Assembly (NCBI RefSeq): GCF_017745275.1
Contig: NZ_JAGHZS010000011.1
Coordinates: 124,001 to 188,000 of the forward strand
Source of the DNA: Chitinophaga sp.
Lineage (GTDB): Bacteria; Bacteroidota; Bacteroidia; Chitinophagales; Chitinophagaceae
DNA length: 64,000 nt
Reading direction: 5' to 3'
Shown: positions 44,847-54,348 of the stretch, one piece after another
Position numbering within the stretch: the first letter of the stretch is position 1
Layout of the letters: each line of letters begins with the position of its first letter
Position numbers and translations under genes: made by a program
Notes under the pieces: generated by a model
What the model was told of the DNA's origin: nothing
What the model saw: the letters and a program-made list of their open reading frames with translations, nothing else
Database searches by the model: none

Positions 44847-47800
44847 TTACAGTTCAACACGAATTGTAATCGTTGTTACCTTAGGTTCAGGTAAGTAATA
44901 TCCGCCATTCATCGGATCGATGGCTTCCGGATCTATACCGTATTTATTCTTCTTCCATAAGGCCACATTATTCATCTGCGCAATCAGGTGTACGCCCCTC
45001 AGCACAGTACCTTTCAGCAAAGAAGCCGGTAAATTATAGCCTAACTGTATTTCACGTAAACGAATATAATCACCCGGAATCACGCTGTTGGAAGAATACT
45101 GCATGACACGTTCTCTTCCATCATAGAAATCAGCCGGATCGAATGACGGGGTGATAGCAGCAATATCTGTTTTGGCTTCATCACCTGGTTTACGCCAGCG
45201 GTCTTTGACCTGGTAATTCAGGGAATTGGAGAAAGCATAACCATACATATCAGGCATTTCACGGCGAAGCACATTACCAAAATTGAACGTAGTAAGCGCG
45301 CTCGCAAAAAATCCGCGATAAGTAAATACGTTGGTAAAACCTCCTGAGAAAGGTGCACGATAAGTACCACTATGCACCAGCGAAGAAAACTGGGCTACTT
45401 TTACCTTCTCCCCTTTATCGCCATATACCTGCGGGTTACCATGATCGTCCAGTCCGGCCCATTGGTAACTCCACAGCGATTCCCGTGCATATCCTTCTAC
45501 ATACTGTGAGGTGCCGGACACCCGGTTCAATTCAGGATTACCATCCGGTATTTTGTTATCGAGGATCACATTCCTGTTATAGGCAGCATTCAAACGGCTG
45601 TTCCATTTAAACTGCCTGGTTTCAATGATATTGCCCTGTACAGCCAGTTCAATACCTTTATTCCTCATTTTGGCTGCATTAATTCTCATATTGGTAAAGC
45701 CCACGGTTGGATCCAGGGTATACGTTCCCAACAAGTCATAGCCATACTTATTATACAGGTCAACGCTTACCTGTAAACGACCATCATACATTGCAAGATC
45801 TGCTCCCAGGTTGACAGTACGGGTTCTTTCCCAACGCAGCTTGGGATTGTAACTGTTTACCCTCGCATAAAATTCATTGAGTTTGGCAGAAAAAAAGCGG
45901 TTAGCTACCAGCAAAGGAGTGGTGGTACGGTCAAAGTTCCCGGTTAGACCAACAGAACCACGCAACTTCAACATGCTGACATTAGGTACATGGAAAAAGG
46001 ATGCTCTTGCCATATCCCAGGCGCCACCTAATGACCATAACGGCGTACGGCGATATTTAGGGTCCGCACCAAACAGGTTGGACTGGTCTACCCGATAACT
46101 ACCGGTAATGGTATAACGATCATTGTAAGTATAGGCACCGGTTCCATAGTAAGATCTTTGTCTTTCGTCATTATAGGAAAACAGGTCATTCCTCGTGGCA
46201 TCATATACCGGGATAGAACGGCCGTTCCACCATTTCAGCGTATTACTCAGCAACATTTTCTGGTCAACCGGCTGCCAGCTCTGTAAGTCATCATTATAGC
46301 CAAATTTAGTGGCAGTAAATCCTTCGTTGATGTAACGTTTCACCTCTGTACCCACCACAAAATTCACAAAATGCTTACCCCGGAACAGGTTGGTGTATTG
46401 CAGCTGGGAACGGAAAGCCCAGTTGTTATTGGTATATTCCGACTGGTTCAAACGATCTCCCTGTGGCAGGTTGTAAACTGCTTTGTTATTGGCATCCAGG
46501 GTGGTAAATTGGTTGATATAGTTGCGGTTATCATAGGAGTCCTTCGACACCAGGTCCCTACCACTCTGCTTCATCCGGTCGTACAGGAATCCGGCATTCA
46601 GTGTCAGCCCTTTGATAATTTTCCATTCACCGCCGATATTAGTTCTTAACCCGAAGTTCTTACTCCGGTTATTGGATAACCTCGCGTCCTGCAATAAATT
46701 CCGGCCATTTTCCAAATATCCCAGTGGTTTCAGCTCATCGTTCGCTGCTTTATTAAAAGACGTATAGTCGTACAGGTAATTACCGCTGGCATCCACCAGC
46801 AATTGATAAGGCGCCAGCTGTTGTATATTTCCACTGATATTCGGCGCTGTTCGCAGATCCTGGAATACGCCATTGATATCTACATTGAAACGCAGGTTGG
46901 GATTCAGTTCAAAATCGCCACGGGTATTCAGCTGCATAGACTCGGTTTTATCTGTGATATACACAGACTTTCCTTTATCATAAGAACCGGATACCATAAA
47001 GCGATATCCTTTACCACCGCCGGAAAGAGACAGGTAATGATTTTGACGAACGCCGGTACGAAGTAACAAATCACTCACCTGTGAGCGGTTAGAGATGCTA
47101 CCCAGTGAATCCCTTTTACGATTGTATTCTGCGTCGGTAATCAGGCCTTTATCCAATTGGAAAAGGAGATCAAAAGAAGGAGAATACCCGGTAGATGATC
47201 CTTCGAAGATCTCCGGCATAATAAATCCTTTGTCGTACAATTCTTTATCATAATCCACGAGGTCTGCACTGTTAGCACGCTTCAACGTGGAATAATCCGG
47301 GCGTTGCGTGAAGTACATATTGGTAGCGTAGTTCACTTTCAGCTTTCCTTCCTTACCTCTTTTTGTGGTTACCACAATTACGCCATTGGATGCCTGCGCC
47401 CCCCAGATAGCCGCTGCAGCAGCATCTTTCAGCACATCCACTTTTTCCACATCATTCATATTATCGGGTAACTGGTTCACCGGGAAACCGTCTACGATAA
47501 TCAACGGTGCGCTACGTTCTGTTTGAATAGCACTACCACCACGCACCTGGATGTTAATACCATTCTGGTGACGGTCTTTACTACTGCCGGTATAACCCGT
47601 GGCCAGTGTTAATCCTGAAATGCTTCCTTCCAGTAAACTGGTGAGCGACTGGCTGCCCCGGCGTTGTATTTCTGCGCTGCCAATCTGGGAATAGGCGCCG
47701 GTAGTGTTTTTCCGTGCCAGCGATTGATACCCCGTAGAGATCACTACTTCCGGGATATTGCGTAAAGATTGACGCAACGTAACATTGATCATGCTTCTGT

Positions 47801-48371
47801 CGCCTGCTTCCAGTTCACTGGTTTCATAGCCTACACAACTGATGCTCAGTTGTGCCTCGTTTGTTTTGAGCTTCATGGAAAAATATCCTTTCCCATCCGT
47901 GATAGCAGCGTTGGTGCTGCCGGCTTCCCGGATGGTCACCCCTGCATTATACACAATGGCATCTCCTTCATAAAGGCCGATACGGCCACGGATAATACGT
48001 TCGGTCAATGCGGGTGTGGCAGTAGTCACGCGGCTCACACTGATCATATTATCATTCCGGCGAAACGCATAACGATAATTAATGGTCAGGTACTGTAATA
48101 CTTCTTCCAGCGATTTTTCACCGGCAGGAATGCTAATGGTTTCATTGGCATGAATAGCAGAACCGGCGTAAAAAAAACGGACTTTATACAAGGCCGACAG
48201 GCTGCGAAACGCCTTCTCAGCAGGAACCTTTTCCAAAGCCACCTGCTTTTTTTCCTGCGCCTGCGCGGGCAACAACGCCAGCGTAAATGCTAACACCATC
48301 ATCATCGCAAACAAGGCATGGGAATGTCTACTCGTTATCCTCGCGGATAACCGGCAAAAACGTAAATACAT
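44847..48371 (-). CDS. SusC-family TonB-dependent transporter with STN domain (SusC4)
   Basis: Outer-membrane importer of 1174 residues, the longest in the window. An Arg-rich leader precedes the hydrophobic segment MMMVLAFTLALLPAQAQ. The STN domain follows (about residues 43-115), then a carboxypeptidase-D-like domain (about 125-205), a plug from VVISTGYQSLARKNTTGAYS and a barrel ending TTITIRVEL. The STN domain fits the FecR and sigma genes immediately upstream (24 and about 1080 bp). The C-terminal residue is Leu instead of the usual aromatic. Confidence 0.95.
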   Translation of the reverse strand: MYLRFCRLSARITSRHSHALFAMMMVLAFTLALLPAQAQEKKQVALEKVPAEKAFRSLSALYKVRFFYAGSAIHANETISIPAGEKSLEEVLQYLTINYRYAFRRNDNMISVSRVTTATPALTERIIRGRIGLYEGDAIVYNAGVTIREAGSTNAAITDGKGYFSMKLKTNEAQLSISCVGYETSELEAGDRSMINVTLRQSLRNIPEVVISTGYQSLARKNTTGAYSQIGSAEIQRRGSQSLTSLLEGSISGLTLATGYTGSSKDRHQNGINIQVRGGSAIQTERSAPLIIVDGFPVNQLPDNMNDVEKVDVLKDAAAAAIWGAQASNGVIVVTTKRGKEGKLKVNYATNMYFTQRPDYSTLKRANSADLVDYDKELYDKGFIMPEIFEGSSTGYSPSFDLLFQLDKGLITDAEYNRKRDSLGSISNRSQVSDLLLRTGVRQNHYLSLSGGGKGYRFMVSGSYDKGKSVYITDKTESMQLNTRGDFELNPNLRFNVDINGVFQDLRTAPNISGNIQQLAPYQLLVDASGNYLYDYTSFNKAANDELKPLGYLENGRNLLQDARLSNNRSKNFGLRTNIGGEWKIIKGLTLNAGFLYDRMKQSGRDLVSKDSYDNRNYINQFTTLDANNKAVYNLPQGDRLNQSEYTNNNWAFRSQLQYTNLFRGKHFVNFVVGTEVKRYINEGFTATKFGYNDDLQSWQPVDQKMLLSNTLKWWNGRSIPVYDATRNDLFSYNDERQRSYYGTGAYTYNDRYTITGSYRVDQSNLFGADPKYRRTPLWSLGGAWDMARASFFHVPNVSMLKLRGSVGLTGNFDRTTTPLLVANRFFSAKLNEFYARVNSYNPKLRWERTRTVNLGADLAMYDGRLQVSVDLYNKYGYDLLGTYTLDPTVGFTNMRINAAKMRNKGIELAVQGNIIETRQFKWNSRLNAAYNRNVILDNKIPDGNPELNRVSGTSQYVEGYARESLWSYQWAGLDDHGNPQVYGDKGEKVKVAQFSSLVHSGTYRAPFSGGFTNVFTYRGFFASALTTFNFGNVLRREMPDMYGYAFSNSLNYQVKDRWRKPGDEAKTDIAAITPSFDPADFYDGRERVMQYSSNSVIPGDYIRLREIQLGYNLPASLLKGTVLRGVHLIAQMNNVALWKKNKYGIDPEAIDPMNGGYYLPEPKVTTITIRVEL

Positions 48372-48395
48372 AATACTACGAATGGTTTTGGTTGA

Positions 48396-49409
48396 TTATT
48401 GAATTATTACATTGGTCGAATCAATGAATTGATATTGCTTGTTTAAAGTAAAACACAGTACATCCAATACTGCTGATAATGCGTCATTCTTAAACCGTCC
48501 TGAAAAAACTTCTTTTTGCAGCGTGCTATCTTTTATTTGAATCTGAATATTATAACTGGCTTCTAGTTGCAGTAACACCTCGCTTACGGGGGTGTGGTCA
48601 AATACCATTTCCTGTGCCTTCCAGGCATTCAGGGTGGCTGCTGTAAAGGTGTGTTGCTGTTGTTTGTTTTGGTGAGACGGATCTATCAGCAGGCTTTCCG
48701 TGGGTTGCAAATAAGCCACCAGCCTGCGTATCCCGTTTTGACTGTTTTCTACCATCACCTTTCCTGTTTCCAGCAATACTTGTAATTTCCCCTGGGTGGC
48801 CGTCATGCGAAAAGCGGTGCCCAACGCAGTTACCATGTAACTACCTCCGGTTACCTGGAAGCGATGCAACGGATCAGGGGATACTTTGAAATAGGCCGTT
48901 CCGTTCAGGGCCATACTGCGGGTGCTTCTGCCGAAGGCGCTATCCAGTTGTAAACTTGTGCCATTTTCCAGCAGTACATAACTGCTATCCGGTAACACAA
49001 ATCCCTGCATAGCACCACTGGTGTTGTGGTAATATAATTTGGCCGGAGCCGCTACAACAGGCAGGTTCGGCTGCTTCTGAACCGGCGAGGGGCGGAAATA
49101 CCAGACCGCCGCCAGCAATAGCACCGCGGCAGCCGCCGCCGGATAATACCAGCGCATACGACGTACCGGCGCCGACGTTTCCAACAACCAGGCATCCATT
49201 TTTGCCATGGCTGCAGGCTTTTCCTTTTCTGCCACCAGCAGCCAGCCGGCAGCTTTCACCATGTCAGTGGCCTCTTCAACAATAGCAGCATACTCCGGAT
49301 GCGCCGCCACCCAGTTAGTCCAATAGTTCACATCATCTTCATTCGCATGAAAACAATAATTAATAAATGACGGCTGTCCTATTAACTGGTCTACTGAAAT
49401 ATTGGCCAT
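48396..49409 (-). CDS. FecR-family anti-sigma factor (partner of SusC4)
   Basis: Inner-membrane anti-sigma protein of 337 residues. The cytoplasmic N-terminus has PSFINYCFHANEDDVNYWTNW, typical of FecR in this phylum. One membrane helix lies near WYYPAAAAAVLLLAAVWYF (about 84-102). The FecR domain (about 125-225) shows VLPDSSYVLLENGTSL and LNGTAYFKV. The C-terminal STN-like domain (about 265-337) shows MVFDHTPVSEVLLQLEASYNI. It lies 42 bp after the sigma gene and 24 bp before SusC4, so all four genes can share one transcript, unlike in the SusC2 locus. Confidence 0.92.
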   Translation of the reverse strand: MANISVDQLIGQPSFINYCFHANEDDVNYWTNWVAAHPEYAAIVEEATDMVKAAGWLLVAEKEKPAAMAKMDAWLLETSAPVRRMRWYYPAAAAAVLLLAAVWYFRPSPVQKQPNLPVVAAPAKLYYHNTSGAMQGFVLPDSSYVLLENGTSLQLDSAFGRSTRSMALNGTAYFKVSPDPLHRFQVTGGSYMVTALGTAFRMTATQGKLQVLLETGKVMVENSQNGIRRLVAYLQPTESLLIDPSHQNKQQQHTFTAATLNAWKAQEMVFDHTPVSEVLLQLEASYNIQIQIKDSTLQKEVFSGRFKNDALSAVLDVLCFTLNKQYQFIDSTNVIIQ

Positions 49410-49451
49410 TCCCGGGTGCTTTTTCTATACAGAGGGAAAAGCGGGATGGAT

Positions 49452-49997
49452 TTACCACAGAAAAAAAATATTTTTTTTACCCACTTCCTGACGAAGCTGT
49501 ATAATGGCCCTGTGGGTAAGGTTATAGACCGTACGGAGACTGGTATTTTTGGCATCTGCAATTTGCTGGAGCGACATATTTTGGAGAAACCGGAGCTCAA
49601 TCACTTCTCTTTGGGCCGGGGTTAATGTTTGTAAAGCCTGTTGTATACGGTTAAACTGTGCAGTAAAAATATCCGCGTCTTCCCGGGTGTCCGCGGAAAG
49701 GTTAATGAGGCTGCTCACATCGGTGAGCTTCTTTTCCCGCCCCCATTGTTCAATTAAACGCCGTTTAAAGGCGGTAAGCAGGTAAGCTGATACGTTGATA
49801 TCGGACGACAAATTGGCCCGCTTCTCCCAGATATAAATAAAAAAATCATGTAAATGATCCTTTACAAAAGCCGTGTCGCCATCCAGCCACTTACAGCCCC
49901 AAACAAACATGCGTGAATAATATGTATCATATAATTCACGGAATGCAGCTTGTTCACCAGCACAAAATTTCATCCAGATATCGCGTTCATCAGGCAT
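49452..49997 (-). CDS. ECF (FecI-like) sigma factor of the SusC4 locus
   Basis: Sigma-70 family factor of 181 residues. Region 2 is FRELYDTYYSRMFVWGCKWL and VKDHLHDFFIYIWEKR. Region 4 is LTPAQREVIELRFLQNMSLQQIA with helix-turn-helix AKNTSLRTVYNLTHRAI. I chose the ATG at 49997 (MPDERDIWMKF), as the preceding 24 codons of the open frame are unlike any sigma factor and would run through an exact -7 promoter box at 50042-50049. First gene of the SusC4 locus, and expected to be released by FecR when SusC4 binds its ligand. Confidence 0.92.
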   Translation of the reverse strand: MPDERDIWMKFCAGEQAAFRELYDTYYSRMFVWGCKWLDGDTAFVKDHLHDFFIYIWEKRANLSSDINVSAYLLTAFKRRLIEQWGREKKLTDVSSLINLSADTREDADIFTAQFNRIQQALQTLTPAQREVIELRFLQNMSLQQIADAKNTSLRTVYNLTHRAIIQLRQEVGKKNIFFLW

Positions 49998-50041
49998 ACC
50001 ACATCGCCAGGCAGGCGTTTCTCTCGTATTTTGGTTGAGGC

Positions 50042-50049
50042 CAAAGATA
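50042..50049 (-). promoter_or_regulatory. -7 promoter box of the SusC4 locus
   Basis: On the - strand this reads TATCTTTG, an exact match to the Bacteroidota -7 box TAnnTTTG, 45 bases before the sigma start. No clear TTG is seen at the expected -33 distance. That place is occupied by the outer edge of the inverted repeat at 50059-50185. Confidence 0.5.
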
Positions 50050-50058
50050 TATAAAAGA

Positions 50059-50185
50059 GCAGAAAGCATAAAGCAGAAAGCAAAAAGCTATTTTAGCGGA
50101 TGATCAGAATAATCCTGCCCACAGACAAAATCCGCTCTGATCATCCGCTAAAATAGCTTTTTGCTTTCTGCTTTATGCTTTTTGC
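50059..50185. repeat. Long inverted repeat (A): 50-bp arms, 27-base loop
   Basis: Arms 50059-50108 and 50136-50185 are inverted copies with 49 of 50 positions matching. It lies between the GH20-like gene and the sigma gene, both on the - strand, so it marks the border of two loci. In the orientation opposite to the + strand, the right half matches 31 of 35 bases of the left arm of the repeat at 62211-62490, including GCAAAAAGCTATT and GATCAGAGCG. Confidence 0.85.
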
Positions 50186-50224
50186 TTTCTCTTTATGCTT
50201 TTTGCTTTCCGCTTTATACTTTCT
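50163..50224. repeat. Three tandem copies of a 20-21-base unit
   Basis: Units at 50163-50183, 50184-50203 and 50204-50224 follow the pattern GCTTTC-GCTTTATGCTTTTT with small changes. The first unit is part of the right arm of the inverted repeat, so the array seems to have grown outward from it toward the GH20-like gene. Confidence 0.7.
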
Positions 50225-50230
50225 GCTCTC

Positions 50231-51364
50231 CTACAATTTTTCTTTCTTTCTTATTTCTGCAAACAAAGCCTTAAAAGTGTTTACGTTGGCCATAGTGCCG
50301 GGGCGTACGCCTTTCCGGCCATAATATCCATCAATAAACTCTTTCGTATTTACCCACATGGTTTCAAATATGCCCGGCATACGTTCCGCCAGTGTGCGGG
50401 AGAAGTCGGCCTGCAACGCATTTTTGCGGGCTGCATATACCTGCTCCAGTTGCGCCATCGCCGAAGATTCCTTTCCACACGAAGACGGCAATACCTGGAA
50501 TCCTTTCACCGCAAAGTAGGCAGGCGTTGGAGGCGCATCTTCATACTTCCAGTCGCAGATCATAATATCCTTAGGTATCATATCTATTGCACGCGCCGTA
50601 TTGTTCATACTGGCCTGCCAGGCCAGCAGGTTGGTTTCCTTACCATCTATCAGGCGATCACTCCACATCCACATCTGGCATTTTTTTTCTTTGAGATGCT
50701 GATGCAGGGCGGTCACATAAGCCCCGAACAGTTCCGCCGGATCTTTACCACCACATCGCGGACATTTATTATACCCAATGATCCAGGCCTCATCCAGGCC
50801 CACGTGAAAAGCATCTGCGCCGGTTACTTCAATCAGCTCATCTACCAACGGGAAAATGATTTTGAACAAATCAGGATGCTGCGTACACAAGCACTTGCTG
50901 TAGAAGTCGAACATGCCACCATCCTTCCAGGGCACCGGTGGATTGTAATCAGGCGACTCATCCAACTGCGGATACTTCTTCAGCAGCGGCCCTATCTCCG
51001 TTTGCTCCGACTGATGTGCCAGCAGGTTCACTGTCGGGATAAAGCGGATCTTCGCTTCTTTACAGGCCTGTACAATCTGTTTCAAATCTTCTTCCGTGAT
51101 ACCATTCCATTCCGCTACTTCCGGGTCAGATTTAAACTTGTAGGCCAGCTCAATTCTTAGTGCCAGCGTATTCACACCTTCCGCTACCAATGCTTTCTTT
51201 ATAAAATCACAGAGCAGCGGCACATCCTGCCGTTGCGGCACACTCAACAACAATCCTTTTACGGGCAGCACGTTCCATTTAAAAGGAGCTGGCTGTTGTG
51301 CGCGCACCTGGATAAACAATAACATCAAACATCCTGCTAATACAATTTGCTTTAACCTGGTCAT
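50231..51364 (-). CDS. GH20-like glycoside hydrolase (beta-N-acetylhexosaminidase-type TIM barrel)
   Basis: Exported protein of 377 residues with a signal peptide (about 1-22, ending VRAQQ) and a single TIM barrel. HVGLDEA contains Asp191-Glu192, matching the catalytic Asp-Glu pair of GH20, whose usual motif is HxGGDE; here Leu stands before the pair. NKCPRCGGKD has a CxxC that may bind a metal or form a disulfide. There is no separate N-terminal GH20 alpha/beta domain, so it is a short form. It starts 2 bp after the NHL lipoprotein gene and ends the SusC5 locus. An amino sugar substrate is likely, though inferred. Confidence 0.72.
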   Translation of the reverse strand: MTRLKQIVLAGCLMLLFIQVRAQQPAPFKWNVLPVKGLLLSVPQRQDVPLLCDFIKKALVAEGVNTLALRIELAYKFKSDPEVAEWNGITEEDLKQIVQACKEAKIRFIPTVNLLAHQSEQTEIGPLLKKYPQLDESPDYNPPVPWKDGGMFDFYSKCLCTQHPDLFKIIFPLVDELIEVTGADAFHVGLDEAWIIGYNKCPRCGGKDPAELFGAYVTALHQHLKEKKCQMWMWSDRLIDGKETNLLAWQASMNNTARAIDMIPKDIMICDWKYEDAPPTPAYFAVKGFQVLPSSCGKESSAMAQLEQVYAARKNALQADFSRTLAERMPGIFETMWVNTKEFIDGYYGRKGVRPGTMANVNTFKALFAEIRKKEKL

Positions 51365-51366
51365 AT

Positions 51367-52647
51367 TTATTCCGCTATTACTTTTCTTATCCTGTTATTA
51401 TTTCTATCCAGCACATACACTACGCCGTTTTTACCTACCGCTACACCGGTAGGTGCATTAAACAGGGCCGCAGAGCCGGCGCCATCTGCAAATCCAGCGG
51501 TGCTGCCACCGATGTACGTAGTTACATCCCAGGTGTTGGCTGTGATTTTACGAATACATTGGTTGGTGTTGTTAGAAGAACCATCGCCGGTACCATTACC
51601 TGCCACAAACAAGTTGTTGTTCGCATCCAGTGCAACAGCCCACGGATAGTCGAAACGGGCATCAGCGCCTTTTCCATTTACCAACCCGGTTTGGTATGCA
51701 GCACCTGCTATCACGGTTTGTTCCCAGGTATCTGCCGCAAACTTTTTAATCATAGAGGTACCGTTTTCAGACACATACAGGTTGCCTTTATCATCTACGG
51801 CTACATCTACCGGGTAAACGAGATTTTTGATGATCTCTGTGGCGGTACCGGAAGGTGTTACCTGGAAAATACTGCCGGAGCCACGGGCGTTGGCATAATA
51901 GATATTACCATTGCGCTTGTCGATGCCTATTCCCCATGCTTCTCCCCAGGCGATGAGGGAAGTAGTGCCGTCGGCAGTAACCCTGCGGATAGTCCAATCC
52001 GCCGGATCTGCGACGATTACCGTTCCATCTTTATCAACCGCTACATCCAGCGGCAGTGAGAACTGCGCTGTTTCACCTTTTCCCTCCATATAGCCCCAGT
52101 TGCCGTTACCAGCCAGGCTGGTCACCGTACCATCCGGCGCAATTTTACGCACACGAAAGTTACCGGCGTCTGCTACATAAACATTACCTGCATCGTCCAC
52201 ATCCAGTCCGCATCTTCTGTTAAAATTGAAGGAGGAGAAAATACCTTTTCCATCTGAAAAGCCTGCGGCGCCATTGCCAGCCAGCGTACTTACTTTATAG
52301 GAAGTGATATACCCGAAGTCTTTTGCAGTGGTAGTTGTTTTTCCGTTAATAGTAACGGTGATTTTGCCGCTACCTGCTTTTTCCGGTATCACTACCAGGA
52401 TATGATCGCCGATAACACCTTCTACCAGGGCTTTTACACCATTTACGGTTACGCTTACAGCGGCAGTATCTGTGGTGAAGTTGCTGCCATAAATAAGCAC
52501 TTCTGTGCCTGCAGGTCCCGATTCAGGCGTAAATTTATCCACGATAACCGGGGCATTGTTGTCGTGCTCAAAGCCCTTGTCTTTTTTACAGGCAGCTGCC
52601 ACTACTATCAGCAACAGTATCTGCAAACGATATAATATAGTTTTCAT
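51367..52647 (-). CDS. IPT/TIG and NHL-repeat surface lipoprotein
   Basis: A 426-residue lipoprotein (lipobox VAAAC, Cys20). One IPT/TIG Ig-like domain (about 35-115: VDKFTPESGPAGTEVLIYGSNF) is followed by NHL-type beta-propeller repeats (about 125-426) with recurring patterns such as DDAGNVYVADAGNFRVRKIAPDG and VVYVLDRNNNRIRKV. In SusCD loci such proteins are usually extra cell-surface glycan-binding proteins, and this one sits where SusE/F would. I chose the ATG at 52647, where the lipoprotein signal begins. It lies 29 bp after SusD5 and 2 bp before the GH20-like gene. Confidence 0.87.
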   Translation of the reverse strand: MKTILYRLQILLLIVVAAACKKDKGFEHDNNAPVIVDKFTPESGPAGTEVLIYGSNFTTDTAAVSVTVNGVKALVEGVIGDHILVVIPEKAGSGKITVTINGKTTTTAKDFGYITSYKVSTLAGNGAAGFSDGKGIFSSFNFNRRCGLDVDDAGNVYVADAGNFRVRKIAPDGTVTSLAGNGNWGYMEGKGETAQFSLPLDVAVDKDGTVIVADPADWTIRRVTADGTTSLIAWGEAWGIGIDKRNGNIYYANARGSGSIFQVTPSGTATEIIKNLVYPVDVAVDDKGNLYVSENGTSMIKKFAADTWEQTVIAGAAYQTGLVNGKGADARFDYPWAVALDANNNLFVAGNGTGDGSSNNTNQCIRKITANTWDVTTYIGGSTAGFADGAGSAALFNAPTGVAVGKNGVVYVLDRNNNRIRKVIAE

Positions 52648-52676
52648 TCGTTCTTGTTTAAGTGAAACAGTGACAA

Positions 52677-54329
52677 TTACCAACCCGGATTTTGTGTGAA
52701 GCCTGTATTGTGGCCACTCACCTTGTCTATCTCGCTTTGCGGAACAGGCAACCAGTAATTTTTATTGGCATCAAATACTCTCTTCTCTATCACAGGATAG
52801 GTGTAGGTAACATTTCCATTACCGGAAACAGCTACGCCATGTACATCTTTATTATCCACCTGCGCTGCAATCATCCAGCGACGTACATCCCAGAAGCGAT
52901 GATCTTCCAGGGCCAGCTCTATCCTTCTTTCATGGCGGATTTTAGCACGTAAGGATGCTTTGTCGCCGCCGCTGTAAGCAGGCATTCCCGACCGGGCACG
53001 CACCGCATTCAGTGCATTGTATACATCTGCCTCCGGACCCGTAGCTTCATTCTGCGCCTCTGCATAGTTGAGATACAATTCTGCCGTTCTGATAAGTACC
53101 CATTTACGATCGCTTCCGCCGGTACCGGAAAACAGGTCTACGGAAGGCAACAGGTATTTACGCTGCCAGTAGTTGGTAGAAATTTGTCCGGAACGGGGTG
53201 CATCAGCACCATTGGGATCCAGTACCTTTCCTTTCCAGGTAGCTCCTGGATACAGGATGGTAGCATAAAAGCGGGGATCTCTTCCATCGTAAGGCCTTTG
53301 TGCCACATAACCGGAATTCGGCTCGGTAATAGGTAAACCGGTAGCTTTCATTTCATAATCATCTACCAGCTCCTGTAAAGGTGTAACGTTACCATAACCG
53401 TTGGCACTGCGGGGATTCATTTCGCGGTCAATACCACCATCACCGAAAGCACCGGGCGCAGGGCGGCTCCAGATCACTTCCCGGTTGAAATACTGCGTAA
53501 AAATATCACTATAGTTATCGTTCAGCGTATAGCCGTTGGTGATAGCCGTGTCTAATGCAGCACGACAAGCTACTGCGGCTTGCTGCCAGCGGGCTGCATC
53601 ATTGCCGGGGTTATACAGCGGGCTCGCATAAAACAGGCGTACCCGTCCCTCCAGCGCCATGGCAATCATTTTGCTGGCACGTCCCCAGTTAGATGGACGG
53701 TCGGCATAAGTAACCGGTAACAAGGTGCCGGCTTCCTGCAGGTCTTTTATAATGCTGGCTGTGACTTCATCAATACTGTTACGTTTGTAGTAAAGACTGG
53801 CCGGGTCATCGAACGGGCTCTTTTCTGTTAACAGCAAAGGCAGTCCGCCCCAGGTGCGCATCAGCTCAAAGTAATAATAGCCACGCAACAAAAGCACTTC
53901 GCCCTTCAGCCGTCCGCGACGTTCCGGATAGTTGGGATCTGTAGGCACCAGGTCGTAGTTAGCCAGGAACTTGTTACAGGCGCGGATTTTTCCATAATAG
54001 CTGCTCCACAGATCAGACATCGGGAAATTCGACGGACTCATTGACCCGGTATTAAAGTTACCTGCATCCGGATAGGAAGCAGAGTTATCAATACTCTGGT
54101 TGGTTTCATCCGTAGCACTGTTTAAACCCCAGGCGGATCCTGGTTTAAACATATTCGGTAAGCTCTGGTAAATAGTGTTGACAAAGCCTTCTGTATTTTC
54201 AATATTGGAAAATACTTCCTTTTCTGTGATCAGGTCACTGGGTTTTCTGTCGAGATAATTTTTACTGCAGGCAGTTGCACACAGCAGCACGGCAGCAATC
54301 CCTGTTTTTATGAATACCTTTTTCATCAT
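52677..54329 (-). CDS. SusD/RagB-family lipoprotein (SusD5)
   Basis: Substrate-binding partner of SusC5; 550 residues, the longest SusD here. The lipobox ends LCATAC (Cys21), with mature start CSKNYLDRKPSD. The first helical repeat has GEVLLLRGYYYFELMRTWGG. The C-terminal half has VLIRTAELYLNYAEAQNEATG and IRHERRIELALEDHRFWDVRRW, and it ends NTGFTQNPGW, all characteristic. Two adjacent ATG codons make the start ambiguous by one residue. It starts 19 bp after SusC5. Confidence 0.95.
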   Translation of the reverse strand: MMKKVFIKTGIAAVLLCATACSKNYLDRKPSDLITEKEVFSNIENTEGFVNTIYQSLPNMFKPGSAWGLNSATDETNQSIDNSASYPDAGNFNTGSMSPSNFPMSDLWSSYYGKIRACNKFLANYDLVPTDPNYPERRGRLKGEVLLLRGYYYFELMRTWGGLPLLLTEKSPFDDPASLYYKRNSIDEVTASIIKDLQEAGTLLPVTYADRPSNWGRASKMIAMALEGRVRLFYASPLYNPGNDAARWQQAAVACRAALDTAITNGYTLNDNYSDIFTQYFNREVIWSRPAPGAFGDGGIDREMNPRSANGYGNVTPLQELVDDYEMKATGLPITEPNSGYVAQRPYDGRDPRFYATILYPGATWKGKVLDPNGADAPRSGQISTNYWQRKYLLPSVDLFSGTGGSDRKWVLIRTAELYLNYAEAQNEATGPEADVYNALNAVRARSGMPAYSGGDKASLRAKIRHERRIELALEDHRFWDVRRWMIAAQVDNKDVHGVAVSGNGNVTYTYPVIEKRVFDANKNYWLPVPQSEIDKVSGHNTGFTQNPGW

Positions 54330-54348
54330 TATAATTTATCTACCGTGA

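Noticed and set aside
50059-50185. Insertion sequence with terminal inverted repeats
   Set aside because: Only 27 bases separate the arms, so no transposase can be encoded; at most it is a non-autonomous element.
50195-51160. 321-codon + strand open frame opposite the GH20-like gene
   Set aside because: It starts within the tandem repeats and is antisense to a gene with a signal peptide and catalytic motif; its own protein has no coherent pattern.
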